DNA of 64,000 nt from NCBI GenBank assembly GCA_943370025.1, contig CALRPI020000023.1:1-64000 (forward strand), read 5' to 3'. A program made the translations under genes and the position numbers. Shown one piece after another: positions 51,536-61,063 of this stretch. A model generated the notes under the pieces. It searched no databases, was not told the origin of the DNA, and saw nothing but the letters and a program-made list of their open reading frames with translations. Origin of the DNA: JAAUUE01 sp943370025. GTDB taxonomy: Bacteria > Cyanobacteriota > Cyanobacteriia > Cyanobacteriales > JAAUUE01. Position 1 is the stretch's first letter. Every line of letters starts with the position of its first letter.

Positions 51536-51640
51536 TATACCAAATTAAAAAACTGGTGAAACCAGTTTTTTAATTTAAATCTCTACACAGCAAGATATTC
51601 AAAATCTTATTTGTATCAACTATTTAGCAAAATGGTATTA
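51536..51640 (+). repeat. Family D element, copy D2
   Basis: TTATACCAAATTAAAAAACT, a GGTGAAACC tip, and CAGCAAGATATTCAAAATCT through AGCAAAATGGTATT. The palindromic left arm has different bases from D1 but stays paired. Confidence 0.85.
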
Positions 51641-51651
51641 CGCATTTTGAG

Positions 51652-51691
51652 GTTGTTGCGGGTTGAGCTTAGTCACAGCTTGCAACAACCT
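51652..51691. repeat. Hairpin GGTTGTTGCGGGTTG/CAGCTTGCAACAACC
   Basis: Near-perfect stem with the loop AGCTTAGTCA, followed by TCAATAATTCGTTGGATTCA, which is a family H-type end. Confidence 0.5.
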
Positions 51692-51792
51692 CCACAACTC
51701 TCAATAATTCGTTGGATTCAAGGGCTGACAAGGAGGTTAAAAGCTAGAGAGAGATAGGAATATAGAGCAAAGTAGCCCAAAAAGAAATAAGG

Positions 51793-51895
51793 TATAGCGA
51801 TCCTAAATCATTTGCTATTATTTGCCAAGTGTAAACTGCCTCTGGTAGATGGTTTCACCCGCTTTCGGCGAGTGAAACTATTTAGGATTAGTATA
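51793..51895. repeat. Family A element, copy A6, interior inverted
   Basis: The same termini as other copies (TATAGCGATCCTAAAT; TTTAGGATTAGTATA), but the GGTTTCACCC hairpin is at the right and the GCCAAGTGTAAACTGCC tail at the left, the reverse of A1, A4 and A5. Confidence 0.75.
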
Positions 51896-51900
51896 GTTGC

Positions 51901-52629
51901 TTAAACTTCCGGCTCAATACCCGCTGCCCTTAACTGTGCTGCCAATCGTGCCGATCGCTGCTGTTCTAGAGCCACTTTCTCTGTACCCCACAATAATAGA
52001 TTTTCTTGGGCATCCCACCAGCGCAACCAATGCCCTGAAGGGTTTTCTCGCTCCCCTGTCCAGACTCCTAAAAAAAGTTCCATTTCTGGGATCCAAAACC
52101 TTCTTTGCTCAGTAGCCAACTCCATTTGATATCGACCATTATTGCCTAGACGATAGAATTCTAGAGTTCCGGTTTCTGGCTCGAAAATGCCGTAATTTGG
52201 GACTTGCAAAATTTGCTCATAGAAGAAGAATTTTCCCGGTGGAAAAGTTTCTTTGACGGAATATTCTCCCCCTAGTGTATCCGAAAGAAACTCTAGCACC
52301 AGGGTTGGGATATCTCCCTGAAGGCGGGGGGTGTAACTACGAATCACCTCAGCGCGATCGACTGTAATTTGGGGAATGTATGCCCAATCCGGGGCTTTGA
52401 CGGTGATTTTGCCGTTGATAGTGGCACAAATCCCATAGTTAGTGGGGGTGAGGGCGATGGCGGGGAGTTTTTGGGCTAACTGGAGACTCTCCGTTAAGGC
52501 AGCGGCAAGGGCGGGTTGATTGATATTATCTACGGGGTCATCAGGTAGTAAAAAGTCTTCAGGCAGCTTTTCCCACCTCACTGTGTGGGTAGTCGTTAAT
52601 GTTGCGATCGCCGATGGAGTAGTCAACAT
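51901..52629 (-). CDS. Uma2/DUF820-family putative endonuclease
   Basis: The 242-residue protein has the PD-(D/E)XK-like Uma2 pattern common in cyanobacteria: KLPEDFLLPDDPVDNI, KAPDWAYIP and TLVLEFLSDTLGGEYS, with V-K-ETFPPGKFFFYEQIL and a C-terminal helical region ending LAAQLRAAGIEPEV. These multi-copy genes are nuclease-like by fold, without shown function. It stands alone on the minus strand after a spacer with a long hairpin. Confidence 0.85.
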   Translation of the reverse strand: MLTTPSAIATLTTTHTVRWEKLPEDFLLPDDPVDNINQPALAAALTESLQLAQKLPAIALTPTNYGICATINGKITVKAPDWAYIPQITVDRAEVIRSYTPRLQGDIPTLVLEFLSDTLGGEYSVKETFPPGKFFFYEQILQVPNYGIFEPETGTLEFYRLGNNGRYQMELATEQRRFWIPEMELFLGVWTGERENPSGHWLRWWDAQENLLLWGTEKVALEQQRSARLAAQLRAAGIEPEV

Positions 52630-52696
52630 AGGTTTGGGTTCAGAAAATTGGGTAACTGAAGTTTAGACTATATTCAAAAAGATGCAAGCGCTCTCA

Positions 52697-52763
52697 AAAG
52701 TCGGGAATCTGGTGGGGGTTTTGGGTTTGCCTAGGAGATTTGGGTTAGATTCCCGACTTTTCC
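52697..52763. repeat. Long-looped inverted repeat between pepA and the Uma2 gene
   Basis: AAAAGTCGGGAATCT and AGATTCCCGACTTTT are separated by about 37 bases. A family I fragment (CAAACCCCCCTTAGTAA) lies just beyond. It may end pepA transcription. Confidence 0.5.
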
Positions 52764-52842
52764 TCTGCAAATCGACCCCTCTCCACCAAACCCCCCTTAG
52801 TAAAAATTGTCCTTTGTCGGATAGGACTAGAAAAACTATATT

Positions 52843-54315
52843 CTAGCCTAGAACCCACTGCACCAAAGTCCGCACAGGATAACCAGTAGCTCCACTATTG
52901 TTCCAGCCGTTTTCCTTATCTGCCCAGACTGGTCCAGCAATATCTAAGTGCGCCCAGGGAGTTTCCTTGACAAACTGCTTCAGGAACATCGCCCCGGTAA
53001 TCGCCCCGCCGCCCCTTGCTCCAGCGTTTTTCATATCGGCAATATCAGATTTCATCACCTCAAAGTATTTTTCCTCTAGGGGCATTCGCCAGAGTTTTTC
53101 CCCGGAGGCGGCGGAGGCTTGGCTAATTTCAGTAGCTAACTCATCAGTGCTGCTCCACATTCCACCAATGGAGGTACCTAGAGCTACCACACAAGCCCCC
53201 GTTAGGGTTGCCAGATCAATCATAGCTTCCACCCCTAGTTTTTCCGTAAATACCAAGGCATCGGCGAGGGTTAATCTGCCCTCAGCATCGGTGTTGTTGA
53301 CTTCGATCGTCTTCCCGTTAGAAGCGGTGAGAATATCTCCCGGATGCATAGCGGTGCTGCTGATCATGTTTTCACAGAGGGCTGAGACGAAATGGACTTC
53401 CACATCGGGTTTGATCTGGGCGATCGCCTTCGCTGCTCCAAAGGCGGCTCCGGCTCCCCCCATATCTGTTTTCATGGTTTCAATGCCACTGCCGGCTCCC
53501 TTGATATTCAAGCCCCCAGAATCAAAGGTGACACCCTTGCCAATAATTGCCAACTTGCGGCGGGGAGTTCCCTCGGGTTTGTAGGTGAGATGGACAAATT
53601 TGGGGGGAATCGCCGAGGCTTGGGATACGCCCAAGAAGGCTCCCATGCCTAGTTTTTCGCAATCTTCCCGTTCTAGAATTTCGAGGGTCAAATTATATTC
53701 TGCCGCTAGTTTCTGGATAGCTTCAGCCATAGTAACTGGGGTAACGGTATTGGCGGGGGCAGCTACTAACTCCTTGGCAAAAACCACCCCACTAACTATT
53801 TTCTGCGCCAACTCCACCGCAGCCTCCTGACCAGAGAAACCTAAGATATCAATACTAGTTAACAGAGCAGGTTTATCCTCACTTTCTGATTTGAAGCGCA
53901 GGTCTTGGTGCAGGGCGAGGAGGACTCCTTCAGTAATAGCTTGGGTAACGGCGGCTGGGGATTGATCGGCTAAGGGCAGGTGGATGGCAAGAGTTTTGCA
54001 TTTTTGTCGTTTGGCAAGGCGAGCGATCGCTGCCCCAGCGGTGCGATAGTTATGGATATCTCCGGCATTGGCTTTACCTAAACCCACTAAAATTACTTTG
54101 CGAATGGGCGCATCGCCACCAACCCTAGTCACCGTCGTACTTCCAGTCTTACCCTTAAATTCCGTCTCTTCGATCAATTCAGCGATCGTCCCGGCTAATT
54201 TGGCATCCAACTGGGCTAAATCTCCCTCTAATTCCGTGCCCCCTTCAAAAAAACCAAGGGCGATCGCATCTCCTGTCCACTCCAAACTCGAAGTATTCGT
54301 AACTCTAATATCCAT
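52843..54315 (-). CDS. pepA: Leucyl aminopeptidase
   Basis: PepA is a hexameric M17 zinc/manganese aminopeptidase that trims N-terminal residues in peptide turnover. The 490-residue protein from ATG 54315 (MDIRVTNTSSLEW) has the metal and catalytic sites IGKGVTFDSGGLNIKG, KTDMGGAGA and NNTDAEGRLTLADAL. The longer start at 54378 adds 21 residues not typical of the family. It is divergent from map across about 210 bases; both are N-terminal processing peptidases. Confidence 0.95.
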   Translation of the reverse strand: MDIRVTNTSSLEWTGDAIALGFFEGGTELEGDLAQLDAKLAGTIAELIEETEFKGKTGSTTVTRVGGDAPIRKVILVGLGKANAGDIHNYRTAGAAIARLAKRQKCKTLAIHLPLADQSPAAVTQAITEGVLLALHQDLRFKSESEDKPALLTSIDILGFSGQEAAVELAQKIVSGVVFAKELVAAPANTVTPVTMAEAIQKLAAEYNLTLEILEREDCEKLGMGAFLGVSQASAIPPKFVHLTYKPEGTPRRKLAIIGKGVTFDSGGLNIKGAGSGIETMKTDMGGAGAAFGAAKAIAQIKPDVEVHFVSALCENMISSTAMHPGDILTASNGKTIEVNNTDAEGRLTLADALVFTEKLGVEAMIDLATLTGACVVALGTSIGGMWSSTDELATEISQASAASGEKLWRMPLEEKYFEVMKSDIADMKNAGARGGGAITGAMFLKQFVKETPWAHLDIAGPVWADKENGWNNSGATGYPVRTLVQWVLG

Positions 54316-54527
54316 AATTCTCAATAATTTCAACTTTTTGTTACATCGTACAGCAATCCTTTTCAGTTGTGAAATCAAGCTAGTTAATTCAGCAGATCAT
54401 CCACATCATGAAGAGTCATTTCTCGCAAAATCAACCGACTACTTTCTAACAACATCCGTAAAATAGGGGGTAAAAATTTGTTAAGGTTATTGACAATACA
54501 CAAAATATTTATAGTGAATTAGCTGCT

Positions 54528-55307
54528 ATGGCAACAGAAATAATTGAAATTTTATCCAGTCGAGAAATAGCCAAGATGCGATCGGCTGGGGAACTGGCTT
54601 ATGAACTGCTCAACTACCTCGAACCGATGGTCAAGCCCGGAGTGAATACCCTCGCCCTCAACGATGCCGCCGAGCGTTGGACTCAGAAACACGGCGCAAA
54701 AAGCGCTCCCCTCGGCTATCACGGCGGTGGCAACACGCCTTTTCCCAAATCTATCTGTACAAGTGTCAATGAAGTAATTTGTCATGGCATCCCCAACGCT
54801 AGGCAGATTCTCCGGGATGGGGATATTATCAACATTGATGTCACCGTGATTCTGGATGGCTACCATGGCGATACTTCCAGAACTTTCTTTGTGGGTACAC
54901 CTTCCCCTGTGGCGAAAAAACTCGTCGAAGTTACTAAGGAATGTTTGTATAGAGGGATTGCCGCAGTTAAGCCCAATGGCAGAATTGGCGACATTGGGGC
55001 AGCGATTCAGGAATGTGCTGAACCCCACGGCTTTTCTGTGGTGCGAGATTTTGTCGGTCATGGGATTAATCGCATTTTCCATGCCCCACCCCAGATTCCC
55101 CACTATGGCGATCGCGGCAAGGGCAAAAAACTCCGCCCCGGCATGGTATTTACGATCGAACCGATGATTAATGAAGGGACTTATGAAATAGAATTGCAAG
55201 CCGATGATTGGACTGCCCTAACCAAGGATCGCAAGCTTTCGGCGCAGTTTGAGCATACGATCGTTGTCACCGAATCGGGCGCCGAGATTTTAACCCTGCC
55301 GAAATAA
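54528..55307 (+). CDS. map: Methionine aminopeptidase, type I
   Basis: Map removes the initiator methionine from new proteins. The 259-residue enzyme has the five metal ligands in their usual places: D in NIDVTVILDGYHGDTSRTF (two aspartates), H in GHGINRIFH, E in FTIEPMINEG and E in FEHTIVVTESG. No N-terminal extension or zinc finger is present. A family I repeat block follows the stop. Confidence 0.96.
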   Translation: MATEIIEILSSREIAKMRSAGELAYELLNYLEPMVKPGVNTLALNDAAERWTQKHGAKSAPLGYHGGGNTPFPKSICTSVNEVICHGIPNARQILRDGDIINIDVTVILDGYHGDTSRTFFVGTPSPVAKKLVEVTKECLYRGIAAVKPNGRIGDIGAAIQECAEPHGFSVVRDFVGHGINRIFHAPPQIPHYGDRGKGKKLRPGMVFTIEPMINEGTYEIELQADDWTALTKDRKLSAQFEHTIVVTESGAEILTLPK

Positions 55308-55325
55308 TTGTATTATTAATAGGCT

Positions 55326-55560
55326 TGATTCCCCTATGCTTCTGAAATTTGATCCCCCCTACCCTTACGGGAAGGCAAAGCCTATAAAAAGGGGGGAGAA
55401 GGACTAGGTATATCCATTCTTCTGAAATCTGATCCCCCCTAACCCCCCTTAAAAAGGGGGGGAAAGAATTAGTTGATTCTCTTCTTTTTTAAGAAAAACG
55501 TAATTAATTCTCCCCCCTTTTGAAGGGGGGCTGGGGGGGATACTCTACGGGAGTAGAGTA
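55326..55560 (+). repeat. Family I repeat block, intergenic, copy I5
   Basis: Two left-type arms (GATCCCCCCTACCCTTACGG; GATCCCCCCTAACCCCCCTT) and one right arm (CCCCCCTTTTGAAGGGGGGC) stand between map and fabI. They are the same sequences that lie within menC and menE, here with stop codons in all frames. Confidence 0.85.
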
Positions 55561-55611
55561 GATTAATTCATTAAATTGCTAATTTGTATCTTTAAAAAAT
55601 ATTAAAAACCT

Positions 55612-56388
55612 ATGCTGAATTTAGCTGAAAAAAAAGCCCTTGTAACTGGGATTGCTAATAATCGATCGATCGCTTGGGGAATTGCCCAACAACTCCACGC
55701 CGCCGGAGCCGAAATTGGCATTACCTACCTGCCCGATGAAAGGGGCAAAGCCGAGCGGAAAATTGCCGAACTCACCGAACCCCTAAACCCGACTTTATTT
55801 GTTCCCTGCAATGTCCAAAACGACGAACAACTAGAAGCAACTTTTAATACCGTTAAAGATAAATGGGGCAGTTTTGATATTTTGATTCACTGTCTGGCTT
55901 TTGCTGGCAAAGATGAACTGACCGGAGATTTTAGCAACACCTCACGGGCAGGATTTAGCCAAGCCCTAGAAATTAGCACCTACTCCCTGAGTCAGATGGC
56001 AGGTTTTGCCAAACCCTTGATGACTAATGGCGGCAGTATTGTTAGTCTCACCTATCTGGGTGGGGTGCGAGTTGTCCCCAACTACAACGTCATGGGTATT
56101 GCCAAGGCTGGCTTAGAAATGACCGTGCGCTACCTCGCTGCCGAGATGGGGAAAGATAATATTCGCGTTAATGCCATATCTGCGGGACCGATTCGCACCT
56201 TAGCCTCTTCTGCGATCGGCGGCATTCTCGACATGATCCACCACGTAGAAGAAACTGCTCCCCTCAGAAGAACTGTCACCCAAACAGAAGTAGGTAATGC
56301 CACAGCTTTTCTGTGTAGTGATCTGTCCAGTGGTGTCACTGGACAGGTTCTCTATGTTGATGCTGGTTACTCCATCATGGGAATGTAG
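55612..56388 (+). CDS. fabI: Enoyl-ACP reductase (NADH)
   Basis: FabI catalyses the last reduction of each fatty-acid elongation cycle. The 258-residue SDR-type protein begins with the GIANNRSIAWGIAQ cofactor loop, has LVHCLAF-like LIHCLAFAGKDEL, the catalytic tyrosine and lysine in NYNVMGIAKAGLE and the substrate loop AGPIRTLASSAIGG. A strong terminator follows nine bases after the stop. Confidence 0.96.
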   Translation: MLNLAEKKALVTGIANNRSIAWGIAQQLHAAGAEIGITYLPDERGKAERKIAELTEPLNPTLFVPCNVQNDEQLEATFNTVKDKWGSFDILIHCLAFAGKDELTGDFSNTSRAGFSQALEISTYSLSQMAGFAKPLMTNGGSIVSLTYLGGVRVVPNYNVMGIAKAGLEMTVRYLAAEMGKDNIRVNAISAGPIRTLASSAIGGILDMIHHVEETAPLRRTVTQTEVGNATAFLCSDLSSGVTGQVLYVDAGYSIMGM

Positions 56389-56396
56389 AAGCAACA

Positions 56397-56426
56397 TGGA
56401 AGGCGCACCCGGAGGTGCGCCTTCCA
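56397..56426 (+). terminator. Terminator of fabI
   Basis: TGGAAGGCGCACC and GGTGCGCCTTCCA pair perfectly around CGGA. There is no strong T-run, but the stem is very stable. Confidence 0.8.
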
Positions 56427-56609
56427 CAGCTTTAAACCTTATGGTGATGAAACCATGAATTGCGGGTAGATTTACGGGGGGATTTTTCCTAATAATATTG
56501 CAGAAGCGGAAATTAACTACTAAGCTAGATTTATGAATTTAAATATTTATTTTTATACAGTTGTTAATAATACAGCCAGTTTTATGAAGAAAAGTTATTA
56601 GGTGTAACC

Positions 56610-57029
56610 TTGCTTAAGAATACCCTCCCTCAAATTACCCTAACTCCCCAAGATATACCCTATCCGATCGAACAAGCTACCCCAGACTTTAAGAGATGGT
56701 TAGTGACAGCTTTCGGGTTTTGTTTGATGGTTACTATCACTATTTTTGGCATCTACTGGCTAGAAACTTCCGATCCCTATATCCAGAGCGTTCTAGCAAA
56801 TACCGGAGATGTACAACGGGGGCAGAATATGTTTCAAATCAACTGTGCTGGATGTCATGGTTGGCAGGCTGAAGGCAATGTCGGCCCTAGCTTATACAAT
56901 GTTTCTCGCCGCAAATCCACAGCCCAACTCATCCATCAGGTAGTCAGTGGAGCAACTCCACCCATGCCTAAATTCCAGCCCAATCCCCAAGAAATGGCAG
57001 ATTTATTAAAGTATTTAGAAAAGTTATAA
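56610..57029 (+). CDS. cytM: Cytochrome cM
   Basis: CytM is a membrane-anchored c-type cytochrome nearly universal in cyanobacteria, linked to control of photosynthetic versus respiratory electron flow. The 139-residue protein has a cytosolic start, one membrane anchor (about 30-50), the family signature SDPYIQSVL, the heme site CAGCH at 79-83, EGNVGPSLYNVSRRKS and the axial Met in TPPMPKFQP. The start is TTG 56610 behind AGGTG. It is flanked by a family C repeat. Confidence 0.93.
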   Translation: MLKNTLPQITLTPQDIPYPIEQATPDFKRWLVTAFGFCLMVTITIFGIYWLETSDPYIQSVLANTGDVQRGQNMFQINCAGCHGWQAEGNVGPSLYNVSRRKSTAQLIHQVVSGATPPMPKFQPNPQEMADLLKYLEKL

Positions 57030-57056
57030 AGTAGGACTTACGAGCTGCGAACAAAT

Positions 57057-57165
57057 TACAGCAATTTTCATTCAAATGAAACACGCCATAAATATTGAAA
57101 GTCCGATCAATGTTGGGTTTGAGAGTGGGCTTCGACTCCGCTCAGCCCACTCTCAAACTGCTGTA
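57057..57165 (+). repeat. Family C element, copy C6, with a changed hairpin loop
   Basis: TACAGCAATTTTCATTCAAA to AAACTGCTGTA. The stem TTTGAGAGTGGGC/GCCCACTCTCAAA is kept, but the loop is TTCGACTCCGCTCA, the motif of families E and H, in place of the usual sequence. Confidence 0.85.
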
Positions 57166-57231
57166 TCTAGAATTCTGGCTTCGACTACGCTCAGCCAGCA
57201 AAAACTCCTCAAGGCATAAATCCTATCAAGG

Positions 57232-58272
57232 TTATGAGGCGAGAAACTTAGCTAACTGTTCTAACTTTGTCCACCCCGCCCCACTCGTAAGAATTTCTCT
57301 AGCTAGAGCTAATCCAGCAGCATAATCTGAGACTTGATCCCCCACGACTAGGGCTAGGGCGGCGTTTAGTGCCACGACGTCCTGTTGTGCTTGGGTGGAT
57401 TTACCTTGGAGGACTGCTTGCAGAATACCGTGGTTATCCGCCACCTCTCCACCCCGTAAAGCTTCTAGGGGAGCTGGGTTAATACCTAGTTCTTGGGGGT
57501 TGATGGTGGTGAGGCTAACCTGCCCTTGGGAGAGGACGGCAAGATCCGTGAGGTTGGCTAGTCCAGCCTCATCCATGCCCTCGCGACTGTGGAGGACGAT
57601 CGCCCGCTCACTCCCTAGGGTATTCAAGGCAGTGGCGATCGTCCCCAATAATTTGGCATCAAACACCCCCATCACTTGTCCAGTGGGACGCAGGGGATTC
57701 ACCAACGGACCCAAAAGATTAAACACTGTCCGCACCTTCAGAGTCCGCCGCAGGGGAGCCACGGCTTTCATGGCGGGATGCCAGCCGGGAGCAAAGAGGA
57801 AAGTAATCCCTACTTCTGTCAAGGCTGCCCGGACTTTTTCTGGGGGCGCAGATAAACTAATGCCCACTGCTTCTAGAACATCGGCGGAACCAACTTTGCT
57901 CGATGCCGATCGATTGCCATGTTTTGCCACCTTGACCCCGGCGGCGGCGGCGACAAATGCCACGGCGGTGGAAATATTAAACGTTGAAGTGCCATCACCA
58001 CCAGTACCACAGGTATCGATCAGGTGGGGTAAATTGGCGGGGCTGACACTCTGGGCATTGGTTAACAAAGCTTGTCCCATGCCTGCCAACTCTGGAGCCG
58101 AAACTCCCTTAGCTTGTAGGGCGGCGAGAATTGCCCCCGATAGAACCGGGGGAATTTCTTCCCGCAGCCAGCCCCCCATCAAATCTTCGGCTTGTTTGAT
58201 ATCTAGGGATTGTTGGTCTAATAATTGCTGGAGAATCGTGCTAGCCCACGCTGCTGTTTCTTGGTTATCCAT
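57232..58272 (-). CDS. trpD: Anthranilate phosphoribosyltransferase
   Basis: TrpD joins anthranilate to PRPP in tryptophan synthesis. The 346-residue protein has the PRPP loop DTCGTGGDGTSTFNIST, KHGNRSASSKVGSADVLEA and the metal-binding DE pair near REGMDEAGL. Length fits. The other trp genes are elsewhere, as usual in cyanobacteria. Confidence 0.95.
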   Translation of the reverse strand: MDNQETAAWASTILQQLLDQQSLDIKQAEDLMGGWLREEIPPVLSGAILAALQAKGVSAPELAGMGQALLTNAQSVSPANLPHLIDTCGTGGDGTSTFNISTAVAFVAAAAGVKVAKHGNRSASSKVGSADVLEAVGISLSAPPEKVRAALTEVGITFLFAPGWHPAMKAVAPLRRTLKVRTVFNLLGPLVNPLRPTGQVMGVFDAKLLGTIATALNTLGSERAIVLHSREGMDEAGLANLTDLAVLSQGQVSLTTINPQELGINPAPLEALRGGEVADNHGILQAVLQGKSTQAQQDVVALNAALALVVGDQVSDYAAGLALAREILTSGAGWTKLEQLAKFLAS

Positions 58273-58618
58273 ACTTAGCTATATCTAATGATCATGTTTA
58301 ATTTGGGTAGCCCCAGAATTTGGAGGGTGGGCAATGTCCACCTAATGAGCATCTTATAAGTGGGGGGTGCGAAGCACCCCCCACTTATTCCCAAAAAAAG
58401 GAAACTGTGTTTCCTTAGAAGGAATCTGCTACAGGGAGTGGACAATGGGGATCAACTATTTCTGGAGCCATCAACCTCAAACACAAGAGATCAACACCAT
58501 CTAAAATAGGTGGGTTCAATAGGTGGGCAATGCCCACCCTACAGAAGAGAATCTAATGTATTGTGTCTAATTTAGGGTCTAGTGAATGTCCACCGCAGCG
58601 CGGTGGACATTCACCACC
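58273..58618. other. 346-bp gap with strong hairpins
   Basis: Perfect stems lie at 58356-58388 (ATAAGTGGGGGGTGC around GAA) and 58582-58614 (GTGAATGTCCACCGC around AGC), with GGTGGGCAATGCCCACCCT between. The last stem is five bases beyond the ABC transporter stop (minus strand) and may end it. No gene is seen. Confidence 0.6.
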
Positions 58619-60484
58619 CTAATGTGTTATGTCTAATTTTGGGACTAATTTGGGGTCTAGGGTTTGGTCTAGGGTTTGTAATTTGTACAAACTAGCATAC
58701 AACCCATCCTGCTCTAAGAGGGTTTCATGACTGCCAGATTCTACTAGCTGACCACGCTTAATCACGAAAATTTTATCCACATTTCTAATGGTAGAGAGAC
58801 GGTGGGCGATGATGATGGCGGTGCGATCGACCAAGAGGCGATCGAGGGCATCTTGCACCAGTGCTTCTGTACCCACATCGAGACTGGCGGTGGCTTCATC
58901 TAATACTAAAATCTGAGGATCCCGAATCGCAGCTCTAGCAAAGGCGAGTAACTGCTTCTGTCCTCCGGAAAGATTTGTTCCCCGCTCCCGCAGTTGGGTA
59001 TCATAACCTTGGGGTAATTGTTGAATAAATTCATGAACATTAGTAGCCTTTGCCGCCGCTTCTATTTCTGCTTGAGAATAGGTTTCTCCTAGGGTGATAT
59101 TACTTTTCACATCCCCCGCAAACAGGAAACCATCTTGCAAAATAATCCCTAAATAACGCCGCAATTCTACTTGGGGTAAATCCCGAATATCCACCCCATC
59201 AAGTAATATTCTGCCTTGGGTTGGTTCGTATAAACGACAGAGCAATCTAATGATGGAACTCTTCCCAGCTCCCGTCGGTCCCACAAGGGCAATCTTTTCT
59301 CCCGGTTTGATTGTGAAATCTAAATCTTGGAGCACATTTTCGCCATTTTTGTAAGCAAAATATACGTGTTCAAATTTAATTTCTCCCTTGGTGATGGGGA
59401 ATTTATAATTACTAGGATAGGTGTGGCGATCGCTAATCCCGATCGGCTCATTCATCAGGTTACTAATTCTCTCAACGGCAGTGAAACCAGCTTGGAGCAT
59501 AGTGAATTTTTCCGCAAACCGCCGCAGGGGATCAAATAACCTTTGGGCATAGAGAATAAAAGCCGAAAGCACTCCAAAACTCAAGGCATCTTGGAGGATT
59601 AATACTCCCCCTAACCACAGCACTGCACCGATCGCTACGAGGGCTATCCATTCTAGAGTTGCTGACACTGCTGAATCATAAAAAATAGTGGCATCAACTT
59701 CTTTAATATATTTTTTATTAGTAGTCCGAAATAGTTCCGCATTAAACTGCTCTCGACGAAATAGCTGAACAACATTAATTCCTAAAATATTTTCTTGTAA
59801 ATTGGAATTAAGCACTGCCAATTCATCCCTAGCTTTGTAGTTAGCTTTGCGATATTCCTGTTGAAAATAAATAATTAAAACCGTAATTGGCACCAGCATT
59901 AATATCAACATTAAAGCTAATTGCCATTGCAACAGAAACATGGTGACTGCTACCACAATAATCGATAAAATATCCCCGATAATCCCGATCGCGCCGGTGG
60001 AAAATACATCACCTAAAGCTTCCACATCACTTGTTAAACGAGTGATCAACCTGCCGACGGGAGTGCGATCGAAGAAGGTCATGGATAAATTGGTCACATG
60101 ATCAAACAAATCTTCCCGAATATCCGCCGTCATTTTTTGTCCGACTTTCTGGACTAGGTAGCCTTGAACTGCCACAAGGGATAAACGAATCGCGATCGTG
60201 ACTAGCAATAAGATTACTAAAACATTCAAGGCATCCGGGAGAGATTTCCCTTGCAGAAATTGCCAAATCTGATCCTCTTGGCGAATTAGAGAAATTGCCT
60301 CACCGATCAACAAGGGTTGCACTGCCCCAGAAATAGAGAGAGGAATCAAGAGAGCGATCGATGCCAAAAATATGCCCTGACTCCGCTTGGCGTAGGGGAC
60401 TAGGCGCAAAAATAACCGCCAATCGTTTTCCGGCAGGGGGGATTTGGTTTCCAGATTTTCTGGATTTGCAGATGAATTTACCAT
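58619..60484 (-). CDS. ABC exporter, fused membrane and ATPase domains
   Basis: The 621-residue half-transporter has six membrane helices (about 35-330) and a nucleotide-binding domain (about 365-610): Walker A GPTGAGKSS, signature LSGGQKQ, Walker B ILVLDEATASLD and the switch IIAHRLST. It is of the MsbA/LmrA/multidrug type, which export or flip lipids or drugs as dimers. It starts 25 bases after the Coq4-like gene on the same strand, so they likely form an operon. The substrate is unknown. Confidence 0.9.
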   Translation of the reverse strand: MVNSSANPENLETKSPLPENDWRLFLRLVPYAKRSQGIFLASIALLIPLSISGAVQPLLIGEAISLIRQEDQIWQFLQGKSLPDALNVLVILLLVTIAIRLSLVAVQGYLVQKVGQKMTADIREDLFDHVTNLSMTFFDRTPVGRLITRLTSDVEALGDVFSTGAIGIIGDILSIIVVAVTMFLLQWQLALMLILMLVPITVLIIYFQQEYRKANYKARDELAVLNSNLQENILGINVVQLFRREQFNAELFRTTNKKYIKEVDATIFYDSAVSATLEWIALVAIGAVLWLGGVLILQDALSFGVLSAFILYAQRLFDPLRRFAEKFTMLQAGFTAVERISNLMNEPIGISDRHTYPSNYKFPITKGEIKFEHVYFAYKNGENVLQDLDFTIKPGEKIALVGPTGAGKSSIIRLLCRLYEPTQGRILLDGVDIRDLPQVELRRYLGIILQDGFLFAGDVKSNITLGETYSQAEIEAAAKATNVHEFIQQLPQGYDTQLRERGTNLSGGQKQLLAFARAAIRDPQILVLDEATASLDVGTEALVQDALDRLLVDRTAIIIAHRLSTIRNVDKIFVIKRGQLVESGSHETLLEQDGLYASLYKLQTLDQTLDPKLVPKLDITH

Positions 60485-60509
60485 CTTTAAATTTTAACAG
60501 TTTCTCTAG

Positions 60510-60980
60510 TTAATCCCAAGCTCCAGCGTTGGTAATTCCGTACTCTGCCCTTAGTTCCTGTAGGGGGCGATCGATCACTGTTTGGGGATCAATATAGGCA
60601 TTAATTTTCTTCTTGACAGTTAATCCCTGCTGCACGCCCCGCCAGTAATACTCACAAACCTGTAATGGTGGATAGTAGGTAATTCCAAAGGATTGCCCCC
60701 TAAGAGATTTCCAAAGTAATTCCAGAAACACAACAAAACTTTGGGCATAATAATACCAAGGTCGCCGCCAAGTTAAGGCTGTTAAAAGAAAGCCAATTAG
60801 TTTTAATTCTTGATCTAAACTTGTACTATATCCGGTAATGATATGCATGACATCATGACGTTGCAAATCACGCCAAGGTACACAAAAATTACCAACCCAG
60901 ATATCTTCATTTTGGGTAAAAGTGGGGTTACTAACATAATATTTTTCTAATCCTTCCCGGAGAGTTATATTCTTATTCAT
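60510..60980 (-). CDS. Coq4-like protein
   Basis: The 156-residue protein has the Coq4-family metal motif RHDVMHIITGYSTSLDQEL (HDxxH with a following glutamate) at about 41-59. Coq4 organises ubiquinone synthesis and, in eukaryotes and some bacteria, removes the C1 carboxyl of the quinone precursor. Cyanobacteria make plastoquinone, not ubiquinone, so the substrate here is unknown, possibly another isoprenoid or fatty compound. It is the first gene of a minus-strand pair with the ABC exporter, divergent from the KAS III fusion. Confidence 0.72.
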   Translation of the reverse strand: MNKNITLREGLEKYYVSNPTFTQNEDIWVGNFCVPWRDLQRHDVMHIITGYSTSLDQELKLIGFLLTALTWRRPWYYYAQSFVVFLELLWKSLRGQSFGITYYPPLQVCEYYWRGVQQGLTVKKKINAYIDPQTVIDRPLQELRAEYGITNAGAWD

Positions 60981-61047
60981 CGTTGATCTTATATTTAGTA
61001 GTTAGCTTAACCTACAGTCATGCATATCTAATCGGGTAAGCTCTACA

Positions 61048-61063
61048 CCAGTTTGCAAACTGG
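61048..61063. promoter_or_regulatory. 16-bp palindrome in the divergent promoter region
   Basis: CCAGTTTGCAAACTGG is a perfect palindrome. Part of it, AACTGGCACA, recurs at 61174-61183. Both lie between the Coq4-like and KAS III genes, a natural place for an operator. Confidence 0.45.
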
